From NCBI RefSeq assembly GCF_038630985.1, contig NZ_CP152049.1, forward strand, positions 996,001-1,060,000: a stretch of 64,000 nucleotides of DNA, in the 5' to 3' direction. Positions 45,074 through 54,109 of the stretch are shown here, piece after piece. This stretch comes from Paenibacillus sp. FSL H8-0548. Its GTDB lineage: Bacteria; Bacillota; Bacilli; Paenibacillales; Paenibacillaceae. Below the pieces are notes generated by a model. The model was not told the origin of the DNA. It was given only the letters and a program-made list of their open reading frames with translations, and ran no database searches. Within the stretch, counting starts at the first letter, position 1, and each line of letters opens with the position of its first letter. Position numbers and translations under genes: made by a program.

Positions 45074-45985
45074 TTGAGAACAATAGAGCGATTATCGACA
45101 TTTATCGTGCTCGCTGAATGTGGAACCTTCACAGAAGCAGCGAAGCGATTATACTGCTCTCAGCCAACAATTAGTCATCATATCCAACAGCTAGAGGAAC
45201 AGTTCAAGGTGATCCTCTTTTATCGTACTGGAAAAAAGGTTGAGTTGACTAAGCAGGGAATTATTCTATTGGATTACGCGAAGCAAGTAAATCAACTGAT
45301 GGATATGGCATCGTACAATTTGCAAAACTCTGTCCAACAGGAAGAACAGATTTTACCTGTTTATGTGAGTAATTTCATTGCACTTTATTACTTTCCGGAG
45401 TTAATGGTTCATTTTCGCAATGAATTTCCAAAGCAGCAGATGGAGGTTTATTCATTTTGCTATGATGAGTTGAAGAGATCTCTTCTTGAGGGCAGGACCA
45501 ACTGGGCAATTATGCCGCTGTACCCTGAGGATGATTATATACATTCGGAATTTGATATATCCGTTATTATTGAAGATGATTTTAAGCTTGTGTTTCCTAG
45601 TGATCATCAGTGGGTGGATAGAAAGGTGCTGTATGCCCGCGATTTGAATGGTCAGACCATTTTGCTCCCGCAAAGCATGTATATTAGTAAGTATATTGTT
45701 GAGCAATTAGCGCAGCAGCATATAACCGTAAGGTATCTGCAGATGAGTAATTTTGAAGTAATTAAACAAGCTGTGAAATCTGGTATCGGTATTTCTATCC
45801 TGCCATATGCGGCAGTAAGAGCAGAGGTTGAAGAAGGCGGGCTTGCTGTTAAATGGGTATCCTCGTTGCAGATTAACCGTCAGAACGGCTTTGTTGTACG
45901 AAAGAATGCAAAGCTTACAGAGTATGAAATGGTGTTTAAGCGAGCGTTGGAAGGCTATTTTAATTTGCGGTTAGGCGCTCATTGA
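45074..45985 (+). CDS. LysR-family transcriptional regulator
   Basis: A 303-residue LTTR beginning at TTG 45074 (GAGGTG 10 nt upstream). The N-terminal winged helix (RTIERLSTFIVLAECGTFTEAAKRLYCSQPTISHHIQQLEE, residues 1-42) is followed by the usual linker helix and a two-lobed effector domain of about 210 residues (LPVYVSNFIALYYFPELMVHF..., GIGISILPYAAV). It resembles the CysB/CbbR-like subclass that controls metabolism or transport. It stands between the two Fur-box genes and may regulate the ABC operon downstream. The terminator overlaps its last codons. Confidence 0.9.
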   Translation: MRTIERLSTFIVLAECGTFTEAAKRLYCSQPTISHHIQQLEEQFKVILFYRTGKKVELTKQGIILLDYAKQVNQLMDMASYNLQNSVQQEEQILPVYVSNFIALYYFPELMVHFRNEFPKQQMEVYSFCYDELKRSLLEGRTNWAIMPLYPEDDYIHSEFDISVIIEDDFKLVFPSDHQWVDRKVLYARDLNGQTILLPQSMYISKYIVEQLAQQHITVRYLQMSNFEVIKQAVKSGIGISILPYAAVRAEVEEGGLAVKWVSSLQINRQNGFVVRKNAKLTEYEMVFKRALEGYFNLRLGAH

Positions 45986-46000
45986 GCGCCTTTTTTTTGT
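45974..46000 (+). terminator. Terminator overlapping the LysR stop
   Basis: GGCGCTC (45974-45980) pairs with GAGCGCC (45984-45990), followed by T8; the TGA stop lies in the hairpin. Confidence 0.92.
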
Positions 46001-46160
46001 GCTGTTCCATCTGTACTTGAAGAAGGCCCTCCACCAATAGCCAATGTATTCGAGGATATATAGGCTGGTATCAAATAACTAAATAGATGTATGCAAAACT
46101 TTGATAAGGGTGAGTTTTCACTTATGCAGACAAGGATTTTCAATAAGTAGGAAATTATAT

Positions 46161-46179
46161 GATATTGATAATCGTTATC
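46161..46179 (+). promoter_or_regulatory. Fur box upstream of the ABC/FtsEX operon
   Basis: GATATTGATAATCGTTATC matches the Fur consensus at 17 of 19 positions. It is 121 bp before the start at 46301, leaving room for a promoter and leader. Iron should repress the whole downstream unit. Confidence 0.85.
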
Positions 46180-46300
46180 AATAGTATTATATTATGTATA
46201 GCTTATTTGGGATTGATTTTGTTCGTGAAAATGGGGGATGTAAATCGACGTTCATTCAGGCATCTAAAATAATAAAAACAAACTATTGGAGGCTGCAAGC

Positions 46301-47959
46301 ATGTTTATCATGAAAAGCAAGAGGTTTTACTTAAGCTGTTTGTTAATTGCAACTATTTTAGTGGCAGGCTGCTCTCAAAAATCGAACACAGCAGCGAATA
46401 ATTCGGGAGATGCTGCTCCGGCTGCAACAACAAATTCAGAAGTACAGCAAATTTCGCAGTTAACGATTGCTGTTCCTACCGATGCCGGACCTCTTAATAT
46501 TTATAGTACGAGCGTAGATTTTATGACTGATCTAGTATTTGATAAGCTGTTTGGTCCTTCACCTTATGTGGATGATCCGCAGCCTTGGCTAGCTGAATCT
46601 GCGGAGCAATTGGATAGCTTTAATTGGGTTGTGAAGATTCGCAGTGGCATTGAGTGGCATGATGGAACGCCATTCACAGCGGAAGATGTGAAATTTACTT
46701 ATGAGTATTACCGCGACGGTCCGCAAAATAGACACTCGCATCACGTTAGTGATGTGCCGCAGATCGATACCATTGAATTGCTTGATGAAAATACCGTTCA
46801 ATTCACTTGTGCCTATGCATGTCCATCATTGAAAACAGTTACCTTTGCTGATTTGCCAATCCTAGCCAAGCATATTTGGGAAAAGGTAGAGAATCCGCGT
46901 AAATATACTGAATTAGCTGTTGGAACAGGCCCGTACAAATTAATCGAATATGTACCGGATCAATATTATAAGTTTGAAGCAAATGAGAACTTCTTTATGG
47001 GTAAGCCGGTGGTTGACACCTTAATTATGCCGATTATCAAGGATCAAACCGCTATGTTTAACTCGCTTCGCTCTGGAGAGATTGATGCAGCAGCGAAGAG
47101 TGTACCGCCGGAATTACTGGGTTCCTTTAGTAATTTGGCAGATTTGAAGGTAACGACTACACCGGAGCTTACAATAGCTGAGATACGGACGAATTATGAG
47201 AGATTCCCGCTCAATATTCATGAGTTCCGTAATGCTTTATCCTTGGCGATCGATCGTCAGACGATTACAGATATCGTATTGCTAGGGCATGCACGCCCAG
47301 CATTCCAGGGATACCCGCATCCCGACTCACCGTGGACTAACCCTGATCTAAGCACTCCTTATGATGCGGATCAATCCCGCAGCATTATGGACTCTCTGAA
47401 GCTTATTGACCGTGATGGAGATGGTATTCGTGAATCGGAGGATGGCAAGAAGCTTGATATTGAACTAGCTGTTTCCTCTGCAGAACCAACTTTTATCCGT
47501 ACAGCTGAGCTGTTGAAGGAGCAATTCTTAGATGTAGGCATTAATCTCAAGGTAGAGGTTATGGATGCTGGTACACTATCTGGAATATCTTCAGAAAGAA
47601 ATTTTGATTTAATTATCGGGAACATTGGAGCACATGGTGTAGCTGACCCGGATCAATTCATTATGTCTCATCGTGCTGATTATTTATGGAAGAAGGGCCT
47701 TCCTTATCCTGAGATGGATACATTGTTCGAAAGCTGGAAAGCTGAAACGACAATCGAAGGCCGCAAGCAGATCTCCTTTGATATGCAAGAGTTGTTTAAT
47801 CGTCAACCAACAAGTCTAGCACTCTTCTATCCAGAGCAGAACTGGGCCTATCGCTCAGATGAATTTGATTCATGGATTGAATCGCCTGGCTATGGCATTT
47901 TCCATAAATACTCGTTGTTAAATGAGGAAGGAAGAAAGATAGCAACGGGTAAAGCATAA
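46301..47959 (+). CDS. Family 5 solute-binding lipoprotein of a peptide/nickel-type ABC importer
   Basis: A 552-residue lipoprotein starting at ATG 46301 (TTGGAGG 9 nt upstream); Cys24 follows ILVAG. SBP_bac_5 features: WVVKIRSGIEWHDGTPFTAEDVKFTYEY near residue 110, AVGTGPYKLIEY near 205 and LSLAIDRQTITDIVLLGHARPAFQG near 310. It binds the cargo outside the cell. The Fur box upstream suggests a metal chelate or heme-like ligand rather than a simple peptide. It is the first gene of a compact operon reaching 56299. The downstream permeases and ATPases are of the matching Dpp/Opp/Nik type. The ligand cannot be read from sequence. Confidence 0.9.
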   Translation: MFIMKSKRFYLSCLLIATILVAGCSQKSNTAANNSGDAAPAATTNSEVQQISQLTIAVPTDAGPLNIYSTSVDFMTDLVFDKLFGPSPYVDDPQPWLAESAEQLDSFNWVVKIRSGIEWHDGTPFTAEDVKFTYEYYRDGPQNRHSHHVSDVPQIDTIELLDENTVQFTCAYACPSLKTVTFADLPILAKHIWEKVENPRKYTELAVGTGPYKLIEYVPDQYYKFEANENFFMGKPVVDTLIMPIIKDQTAMFNSLRSGEIDAAAKSVPPELLGSFSNLADLKVTTTPELTIAEIRTNYERFPLNIHEFRNALSLAIDRQTITDIVLLGHARPAFQGYPHPDSPWTNPDLSTPYDADQSRSIMDSLKLIDRDGDGIRESEDGKKLDIELAVSSAEPTFIRTAELLKEQFLDVGINLKVEVMDAGTLSGISSERNFDLIIGNIGAHGVADPDQFIMSHRADYLWKKGLPYPEMDTLFESWKAETTIEGRKQISFDMQELFNRQPTSLALFYPEQNWAYRSDEFDSWIESPGYGIFHKYSLLNEEGRKIATGKA

Positions 47960-47995
47960 AATGAATGCCGCTCAGAAAGAGAGAAGGACTCTTCT

Positions 47996-49027
47996 ATGAA
48001 TAAAAAAAGATGGCAAGCTTCAGAAAGAAGAGTCTTCTTTCTGAGGCTTGGCCGTAAGCTTATCCAGTATGCGTTTGTTATTGTAGTTGCGCTTACTCTT
48101 AATTTTTGTTTACCGCGACTAGCCCCAGGTGATCCTTTGTCTTTCGTTATAGGTGCAGATACGGCAAACGGGCTTACACCTGAACAGCGAGAGCAGCTGG
48201 AGAAAGATCTTGGTTTGGATGGAACCGTGCTCCAGCAATATGGGAAGTTTATGAGCGGAGTGCTCGTGTTTGATCTAGGCAGTTCAACGAAATTCGGCAA
48301 GCCGGTTACAACCGTGCTCGGTGAACGTATTCCTTGGACCGTGTTTGTCGTTTTGCCTGCATTGGTATTAAGCCCATTTATAGGAATCATTCTAGGTGCT
48401 TATGCAGCGTGGAATCGAGGAAGGAAAAGAGATGTCGGCATGCTGACGGTGATTTTGACTCTAGAGTCAATGCCCGCATTTTGGGTCGCGATGATTCTAA
48501 TTGCGGTATTTGGAGTGTCGCTTGGCTGGCTGCCTACTTTCGGGGCTGCTCCTTTGTTCAAGACGGATAATTGGTCCTATATGGTGGATGTATTGCGTCA
48601 TCTTGTACTTCCAGTGGCTACGATTACCATTGCGTCGGCAGGAACGAACTTCCTGCTGACACGTTCCTCCATGCTCGATACATTAGGGCAAGACTATATG
48701 ATGATGGCGGAGGCCAAAGGTGTACGAAAGAGTCGCATTATATACAGGCATGCACTGCGCAATGCGCTGCTGCCCGTGTATACCCATATCACGATGAGTC
48801 TGGGCATATTAGTCAGCGGAGCGGTTGTTGTAGAGACGGTATTCTCCTATCCCGGTATCGGGAGCCTATTGTTTGAGAGTGTAATTGCGCGTGATTACGC
48901 CTTAATGCAAGGTGTGTTCTTAATCATTACCATTGGCGTTATTTTTGCAAATTTACTTGCTGATTTAACCTATCCGCTCGTTGATCCCCGTGCACGTATT
49001 CGCAAACCAGTGGAGGGATCAGTATGA
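47996..49027 (+). CDS. DppB/NikB-type permease subunit
   Basis: A 343-residue membrane protein with six segments. LRLGRKLIQYAFVIVVALTLNFCLPRLAPGDP opens it as in DppB/OppB, and the cytoplasmic EAA-type loop (DYMMMAEAKGVRKSRIIYRHALRNALLPV, about residues 232-260) docks the ATPase. AGAAGGA lies 8 nt before the ATG. Its TGA overlaps the ATG of the next gene (ATGA). It forms the channel with the N-terminal half of the fused subunit. Confidence 0.92.
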   Translation: MNKKRWQASERRVFFLRLGRKLIQYAFVIVVALTLNFCLPRLAPGDPLSFVIGADTANGLTPEQREQLEKDLGLDGTVLQQYGKFMSGVLVFDLGSSTKFGKPVTTVLGERIPWTVFVVLPALVLSPFIGIILGAYAAWNRGRKRDVGMLTVILTLESMPAFWVAMILIAVFGVSLGWLPTFGAAPLFKTDNWSYMVDVLRHLVLPVATITIASAGTNFLLTRSSMLDTLGQDYMMMAEAKGVRKSRIIYRHALRNALLPVYTHITMSLGILVSGAVVVETVFSYPGIGSLLFESVIARDYALMQGVFLIITIGVIFANLLADLTYPLVDPRARIRKPVEGSV

Positions 49028-50784
49028 TCAACAGGTTATATACGAAGCTGGGTTTAGCAGGTATGTCTGGAAAAATGGGTTTAATAGGCTCAGGCATGCT
49101 GCTCTTTATGCTGTTTCTGGCGGTACTGGGACCTTTCGTGGTCGAGCATGATGCCAAGCAGAGAACAGGCTCACCGCTAACTGCTCCAGCTGCTGACCAC
49201 TGGCTCGGGACAAATGATATGGGGCAGGACATTTTAGCCGAGCTGGTAGTCGGAGCAAGAGTTTCATTATCGGTTGGGCTGATAGGCGCACTTGCTGTCA
49301 TGGCTATTGGGACAATCGTGGGGCTCGTAGCGGGTTATTGGGGCGGCTGGATCGATGGCTTATTTATGAGAATTGTCGATATTAGCATGACGCTGCCCTT
49401 CCTGCCGCTCATGATCGTCATTGGGGTATTCCTTGGACCAAGCTGGACGACGCAGATCATGGTGATCGCTTTGGTGATGTGGTCCAAGGTCGCCAGGGAG
49501 ACTCGTTCACAGATATTATCGCTTCGAACGAGGGGCCCTGTGTTAGCTGCTCGTTCCATGGGGGCGAGTAATGTCTACTTATTGCGGAAGCATATTTTCC
49601 CGGGTGTTTTTCCTTTAATGATTCCGCAATTCGTACAGACCGTAAATGCGGCAATTATGATGGAATCGTCGCTTAGCTTTCTTGGATTAGGTGATCCGCT
49701 CACGAAAAGCTGGGGGAGCATGCTGTATTACGCGAATGCCCGCAGTGCGTTTCTGACTGATGCCTGGTTATGGTGGGTATTGCCTCCAGGTATCGGTATC
49801 GTCATTACGGTGTTAGGTTTCTCCTTCATAGGCTACTGGCTGGAGGAACGTGTGAGTCCAAGATTGCGGAGTGTATATCGTGTAGCTTCAAGCGGCAGTA
49901 AAACGCCTCGTACTGGAGTATTTATTAGGGATGAGTCGCTCAGCTCAATCATTGAGGTGGATAAGCTCACAGTCGTTTATCCGAAGGATCAAGGGCTGGT
50001 AAGAGCTTTGAATAATGTTAGTTTGAAGGTTGGGAAAGGCGAGGTTGTTGGTATTGTCGGCGAGTCAGGAAGCGGGAAATCAACGATTGCGGCAGCCATC
50101 ATGCAATTATTGAAGCCTCCAGGAGAGGTTCAGCAGGGCCATGTCAGGTTGTTCGGCTGCGATATCGCTTCGCTCTCGGTTGAAGAGCTGCGGAAGCTAA
50201 GAGGCAGTAAAATCGCATTGATTCCACAGGCTGCTATGAATGCTCTTAATCCCGTAATCACGATTCGCAAGCAGCTGGCTGAAGCGATTGCTTGTCATCG
50301 CAAAATGGATAAGGTAAGCATAAATAGGCGAATTGACGAATTGCTTAAGCAGGTTGGCATGGATGCCAGATGGGGAGCTTCATATCCGCATGAATTAAGT
50401 GGAGGGATGCGCCAAAGGGTCGTCATTGCGATGGCTTTAATCAACGAACCTGAATTCGTTATCGCTGATGAGCCAACGACCGGACTTGATGTCAAGGTTC
50501 AAGTTGAGATCGTTCATTTATTGAAAAGTTTACAGAAGCAGCTTGGACTATCCATGATCTTTATTTCACACGATTTACCGGTGGTGTTGAAGCTTGCTGA
50601 CCGAATTGTCATCTTGAAGAATGGTGAGATTGTTGATGGCGGAGAAGTGGAGCAGATTGCTAATAGATCGGATCATCCCTATACCCGTCGCCTGATGGCA
50701 GCCATTCCAAGACTGAATAAAGGAAACACTCGCTTTGAAGAGGCTCCCCAGCAGATTGATGTGGTGCAGGAGGTGCTAGTATGA
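49024..50784 (+). CDS. Fused DppC-type permease and DppD-type ATPase
   Basis: A 586-residue chain. Residues 1-285 are a DppC/OppC permease with a TRSQILSLRTRGPVLAARSMGASNVYLLRKH coupling helix. After a short linker (SSGSKTPRTGVFIRDES), residues 310-580 are an ABC ATPase: Walker A GESGSGKST near 344, signature LSGGMRQR near 458, Walker B FVIADEPTTGLD near 477 and the H-loop SHDLP. Dpp-type operons usually encode these as two genes; here they are joined with no stop between. It overlaps both neighbours by ATGA, so translation is coupled. It pairs with the next ATPase to form the motor. Confidence 0.92.
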   Translation: MINRLYTKLGLAGMSGKMGLIGSGMLLFMLFLAVLGPFVVEHDAKQRTGSPLTAPAADHWLGTNDMGQDILAELVVGARVSLSVGLIGALAVMAIGTIVGLVAGYWGGWIDGLFMRIVDISMTLPFLPLMIVIGVFLGPSWTTQIMVIALVMWSKVARETRSQILSLRTRGPVLAARSMGASNVYLLRKHIFPGVFPLMIPQFVQTVNAAIMMESSLSFLGLGDPLTKSWGSMLYYANARSAFLTDAWLWWVLPPGIGIVITVLGFSFIGYWLEERVSPRLRSVYRVASSGSKTPRTGVFIRDESLSSIIEVDKLTVVYPKDQGLVRALNNVSLKVGKGEVVGIVGESGSGKSTIAAAIMQLLKPPGEVQQGHVRLFGCDIASLSVEELRKLRGSKIALIPQAAMNALNPVITIRKQLAEAIACHRKMDKVSINRRIDELLKQVGMDARWGASYPHELSGGMRQRVVIAMALINEPEFVIADEPTTGLDVKVQVEIVHLLKSLQKQLGLSMIFISHDLPVVLKLADRIVILKNGEIVDGGEVEQIANRSDHPYTRRLMAAIPRLNKGNTRFEEAPQQIDVVQEVLV

Positions 50785-51578
50785 CAGATAAACTGCTGCT
50801 TGAGGTTCGGGGCTTAAGCAAAAGCTATGGGGACTCTAGCTCTTTATCCGGACAGATCCCCGTCTTGAAGGGGATTGACTTCAAGGTTGACCATAATGAA
50901 ACGATTGGCCTTGTCGGAATTAGCGGTGCAGGGAAAAGCACGATTGGACGCATTATTGCTGGTTTGGAAAGTGCAAATCGCGGAGAAATTTTGTACGAGG
51001 GTCAAGATATACTGCGTCTTAAGGGTGCTCGCAGGAGTGCAGCGACTAGCTCGATTCAGATGATATTTCAGGATCCCTACGAGTCTTTGTCACCACGGAT
51101 GACGATTGGTGAGCTGGTAGCGGAGCCATTGGTCATTCAGAAAACGTTTAAGAGGGAAAAGGAGCAGCTACTAAGGCTCGTTAGTGAGGCTTTATCGGAA
51201 GTAAGCTTATCGCCTGAACGTTATCTTCATCGTTATCCACATGAGCTCTCAGGAGGAGAACGGCAAAGAGTGGGCTTAGCGCGGGCATTCATATGCAAAC
51301 CAAAGCTCATCATTGCTGATGAACCGACATCCATGCTGGACTCATCGCTTAGGCTGGATTTGCTGGAGCTGATGGACCAATTGCGTAAGAAACATCAGAC
51401 ATCGACTCTATTTATCACTCATGATCTTGCCTTGACCTATCATTTCTGTGACCGCCTTATTGTGCTTGACCAAGGAGTCATCGTGGAATCCGGCAGTCCA
51501 AAAGAAGTCATCGACAACCCGCAGCATCCCTTTACGCGAAGCTTAATTTCGGCTCTTATGGAGCTGAACCACCTCTAG
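50781..51578 (+). CDS. DppF/NikE-type ABC ATPase
   Basis: A 265-residue cytosolic ATPase. Walker A GISGAGKST is near residue 46, signature LSGGERQR near 155 and Walker B LIIADEPTSMLD near 176; the DppF-type SIQMIFQDPYESLSPRMT precedes the signature. It forms a heterodimer with the ATPase half of the fused subunit and energises uptake. It starts in an ATGA overlap with the previous gene. A 20-bp gap follows before the FtsE-like gene. Confidence 0.93.
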   Translation: MTDKLLLEVRGLSKSYGDSSSLSGQIPVLKGIDFKVDHNETIGLVGISGAGKSTIGRIIAGLESANRGEILYEGQDILRLKGARRSAATSSIQMIFQDPYESLSPRMTIGELVAEPLVIQKTFKREKEQLLRLVSEALSEVSLSPERYLHRYPHELSGGERQRVGLARAFICKPKLIIADEPTSMLDSSLRLDLLELMDQLRKKHQTSTLFITHDLALTYHFCDRLIVLDQGVIVESGSPKEVIDNPQHPFTRSLISALMELNHL

Positions 51579-51598
51579 TGAGAAGGGAATAAAAAAGC

Positions 51599-52255
51599 AT
51601 GATTCGTATTCAGTCACTTAACAAAAGGTACGGAGAGACTGCTGTGCTTCAGGATTTGAATATGCATTTGGCAGCAGGTGAATTCGCCTTTCTGCAGGGG
51701 AGATCGGGCTCAGGGAAGAGTACGCTGCTGAAGCTGCTTTATCGTGATATCGGAGATTTCTCTGGGCAAATTGAAATAGCAGGGCAATCCATCGAAAAGA
51801 TGCCCAAATATGAACTTAGACGGAAAATCGGCGTTATATTTCAGTCCTTCGAGCTGCTTGAACGCAAAACGGTGTTTGAGAATATCGCTTTGGCAGGCGA
51901 GGTTATCGGTATTTCTCGCAAAGCAATGACAGATGAGATTCATCGTCTGCTGCACCGGGTCGGTCTGGAGGGCAAGGAAAATACTTATCCTGAACAGCTG
52001 TCAGGAGGAGAACAGCAGCGTGTCGCCATCGTACGCGCGTTATTGAATCGTCCATCAATTATTTTAGCGGATGAGCCAACGGGCAACTTGGATGCGGAAA
52101 CTGCCTCAGACATCCTTCGCTTGCTGAAAGAGCTGCAGGTCGAGTCGCAGCTGGCTATGCTGGTCGTGACCCATTCCGATCGGCTTGTAGCCGAGTTCCC
52201 ATCCAAAGCATGGCAGATGATAGATGGAAGGTTAAGTGCTAATGAGCTTATTTAA
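51599..52255 (+). CDS. FtsE/LolD-type ABC ATPase
   Basis: A 218-residue ATPase of the FtsE/LolD/MacB family, not the peptide-importer type: GRSGSGKST near residue 34, a conserved RRKIGVIFQSFELL near 77, LSGGEQQR near 134 and ILADEPTGNLD near 154. This class partners mechanotransmission permeases such as FtsX rather than importing solutes. AGAAGGG lies about 11 nt before the ATG, and the next gene overlaps its stop by 14 nt. Canonical ftsEX of firmicutes sits elsewhere beside genes such as cwlO-like ones; here it is inside the iron operon, so I do not name it ftsE. Confidence 0.9.
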   Translation: MIRIQSLNKRYGETAVLQDLNMHLAAGEFAFLQGRSGSGKSTLLKLLYRDIGDFSGQIEIAGQSIEKMPKYELRRKIGVIFQSFELLERKTVFENIALAGEVIGISRKAMTDEIHRLLHRVGLEGKENTYPEQLSGGEQQRVAIVRALLNRPSIILADEPTGNLDAETASDILRLLKELQVESQLAMLVVTHSDRLVAEFPSKAWQMIDGRLSANELI

Positions 52256-53111
52256 ATACTATTTAAGAGATGCGCGGGAAGGGATAACACGTAATTTAGG
52301 TGCTGTCTTGGCTGCTGCGGCGCTCGTATTTATAGCTATGATCATGCTCGGCAGCATGCTGCTGCTTCGTGCGGGTGTTGCAGATGTTATGAAGTATATG
52401 GAGTCGCAAATCGGTGTGAAGGTTTATGTGGATCCTGCTGTTGATGTACAAGCTGTTGCCAAAATTATGGAGAGCAAAAGCTTTGTGAAATCGGTGGAGG
52501 TAGAGACGAGCGCGCAGTTGCTTGCAAGCTTGAACAGTTTTTTCGAAGGGAAGGAGCATTTGCTGCAAACCTTCATAGACAGCGATCTTCCCCATGCGAT
52601 TCGATTAGAATTGGCTGATTATAATCTAGTTGAGCAGACTGCAAAAGATCTGCGTCTAATACCAGGAATAGCGGAGGTTATCTATCCCCAGAAGCTTGCG
52701 ACGCAGTTCATGTATTGGTCAAACCAATTGAATCGATTTGGAATGGTTATTCTTCTATTCTTTGTGGTGATTGCTTTCTTGACTGTATTTCTCGCTGTGA
52801 GATTAGCGCTGTTTCAGAGATTCAAGGAGATTCGGGTAAAGCTGCTGCTAGGAGCTAAACCAACTCATGTCAGTGGCCAGTTCATGTTCGAGGGACTATT
52901 GATCGGTTTTATTGGCAGTACAGCAGCAGCCATTGCAGTATATATTTTGAGTAAATATGTGTTTGACGCCTTGGAGCGGCAATTCCCATTTCTATTTGAT
53001 TTTACGCCTGCGATGCTGAACGGGGTGATGGTCTGGGTGGTGCTGTCAGGATCAATCATTGCTTTGCTTGCCAGCTATTTATCGATAAGAAGGACAATCA
53101 AATATGTATAA
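52242..53111 (+). CDS. FtsX-type permease
   Basis: A 289-residue membrane protein from ATG 52242; a GTG two codons earlier is also possible. The FtsX layout is visible: N-terminal cytoplasmic tail, first membrane segment (LAAAALVFIAMIMLGSMLLL), an extracellular domain of about 120 residues (VKVYVDPAVDV...SVEVETSAQLLASL...IPGIAEVIYPQ), and then three segments (VILLFFVVIAFLTVFLAV, GLLIGFIGSTAAAIAVYIL, VMVWVVLSGSIIALLASYL). FtsX transmits ATPase motion to partner proteins outside the membrane, usually cell-wall hydrolases. The following coiled-coil protein overlaps it by 8 nt and is the likely partner. Confidence 0.9.
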   Translation: MSLFKYYLRDAREGITRNLGAVLAAAALVFIAMIMLGSMLLLRAGVADVMKYMESQIGVKVYVDPAVDVQAVAKIMESKSFVKSVEVETSAQLLASLNSFFEGKEHLLQTFIDSDLPHAIRLELADYNLVEQTAKDLRLIPGIAEVIYPQKLATQFMYWSNQLNRFGMVILLFFVVIAFLTVFLAVRLALFQRFKEIRVKLLLGAKPTHVSGQFMFEGLLIGFIGSTAAAIAVYILSKYVFDALERQFPFLFDFTPAMLNGVMVWVVLSGSIIALLASYLSIRRTIKYV

Positions 53112-54081
53112 GCGGCTAACTGCAATCTTACTGTCGGTAATTCTATTAGTTGCTGGAACGACTGTATATGCGCATCTGACCGGTGCCTTTGCTGAGTATT
53201 TAGCTTCTGTTTATGATGAGTCAACAACCGATAAGCTGAAACAGGAAATCGACTCGATTGGGATAGAGATTGAAGCACTGCTTCCACGCATCGATGAGAT
53301 GGAGGATGAATACAGACTAAAGCAAACCATCGCAGTCGATAAGCTGCTATTTTATAATGAACAGGGCTTGGATATGTGGGTGGGTATGCTGCAGCAGTCG
53401 AGCAATGTCGTTGACTTGCTCGGTAATCAGTGGTTGATGGAGCGTAATCTGGCTGCTTATTTGAATGAGCTGGAGCAGCTCCATACGGACCTCACACAGC
53501 TTGTTGTAACGAAGGATGTTTTGTCCAGCTATCAGCAGCTGCTAGACACGATTGATAGAAACCTAGCGATGAGGCAGCCTTATCTTGACAGCGTACAAGA
53601 TTATTCATTGGAGGAGAAATCTAATTTCCTGGATATCGACTGGGTCAGCGAGGTAGAGGATAAGCTGGTCGCTGCGCTTGATCAGGATAAACAGCTGGTC
53701 AATGAGAGCTGGAGAGAATGGGCGGCTCTAGTATCTAATAAATCTGCTTCTAATACAGCTGCCTATGAATGGACAGAAGAGTGGCTAAATGAGAGAAGCG
53801 TTTTGCATTATTTCTTTCGTTCCGATCATATTTATACGGTGTTTGAACAGCCAGGTGCACATGTGATTTTAATTGGGCAGCTGCTTAAGAACGATGAGAA
53901 TCATGCCGAGCTTCAATTCGAATCGGGATTTTACAATGGGTTTTTGATGCCGGATGTATTGTTTGAGGAGCTTCATGGTCTTCAGCTTCCCTATAGTGAA
54001 ATTAAGCAATTACAAGGTGCAACGGATGCCTCTTATTTGCAGCAGTCCAGCGGCAAGCTGCTTCTGTTAACAAACGCATGA
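53104..54081 (+). CDS. Exported coiled-coil protein, probable FtsX partner
   Basis: A 325-residue protein with an N-terminal membrane segment or signal (LTAILLSVILLVAGTTVYA). A helical part with coiled-coil heptads follows at about 38-180 (IDSIGIEIEALLPRIDEMEDEYRLK, LNELEQLHTDLTQLVV). The C-terminal domain of about 110 residues (FFRSDHIYTVFEQPGAHVILIG.. to LSHG-like LLLLTNA end) has no family I recognise. PcsB and CwlO, which FtsEX controls, also have an N-terminal coiled coil, but no NlpC/P60 or CHAP Cys-His motif is seen here. The start codon sits in the FtsX stop region (ATGTATAA). Confidence 0.75.
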   Translation: MYKRLTAILLSVILLVAGTTVYAHLTGAFAEYLASVYDESTTDKLKQEIDSIGIEIEALLPRIDEMEDEYRLKQTIAVDKLLFYNEQGLDMWVGMLQQSSNVVDLLGNQWLMERNLAAYLNELEQLHTDLTQLVVTKDVLSSYQQLLDTIDRNLAMRQPYLDSVQDYSLEEKSNFLDIDWVSEVEDKLVAALDQDKQLVNESWREWAALVSNKSASNTAAYEWTEEWLNERSVLHYFFRSDHIYTVFEQPGAHVILIGQLLKNDENHAELQFESGFYNGFLMPDVLFEELHGLQLPYSEIKQLQGATDASYLQQSSGKLLLLTNA

Positions 54082-54109
54082 GGCAAGGTACATTAATGAG
54101 AGGGTGTAA

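Noticed and set aside
46161..46179. Zur box instead of Fur box
   Set aside because: GATAATnATTATC-type symmetry and a 17/19 match favour Fur; the Zur consensus TCGTAATnATTACGA does not fit.
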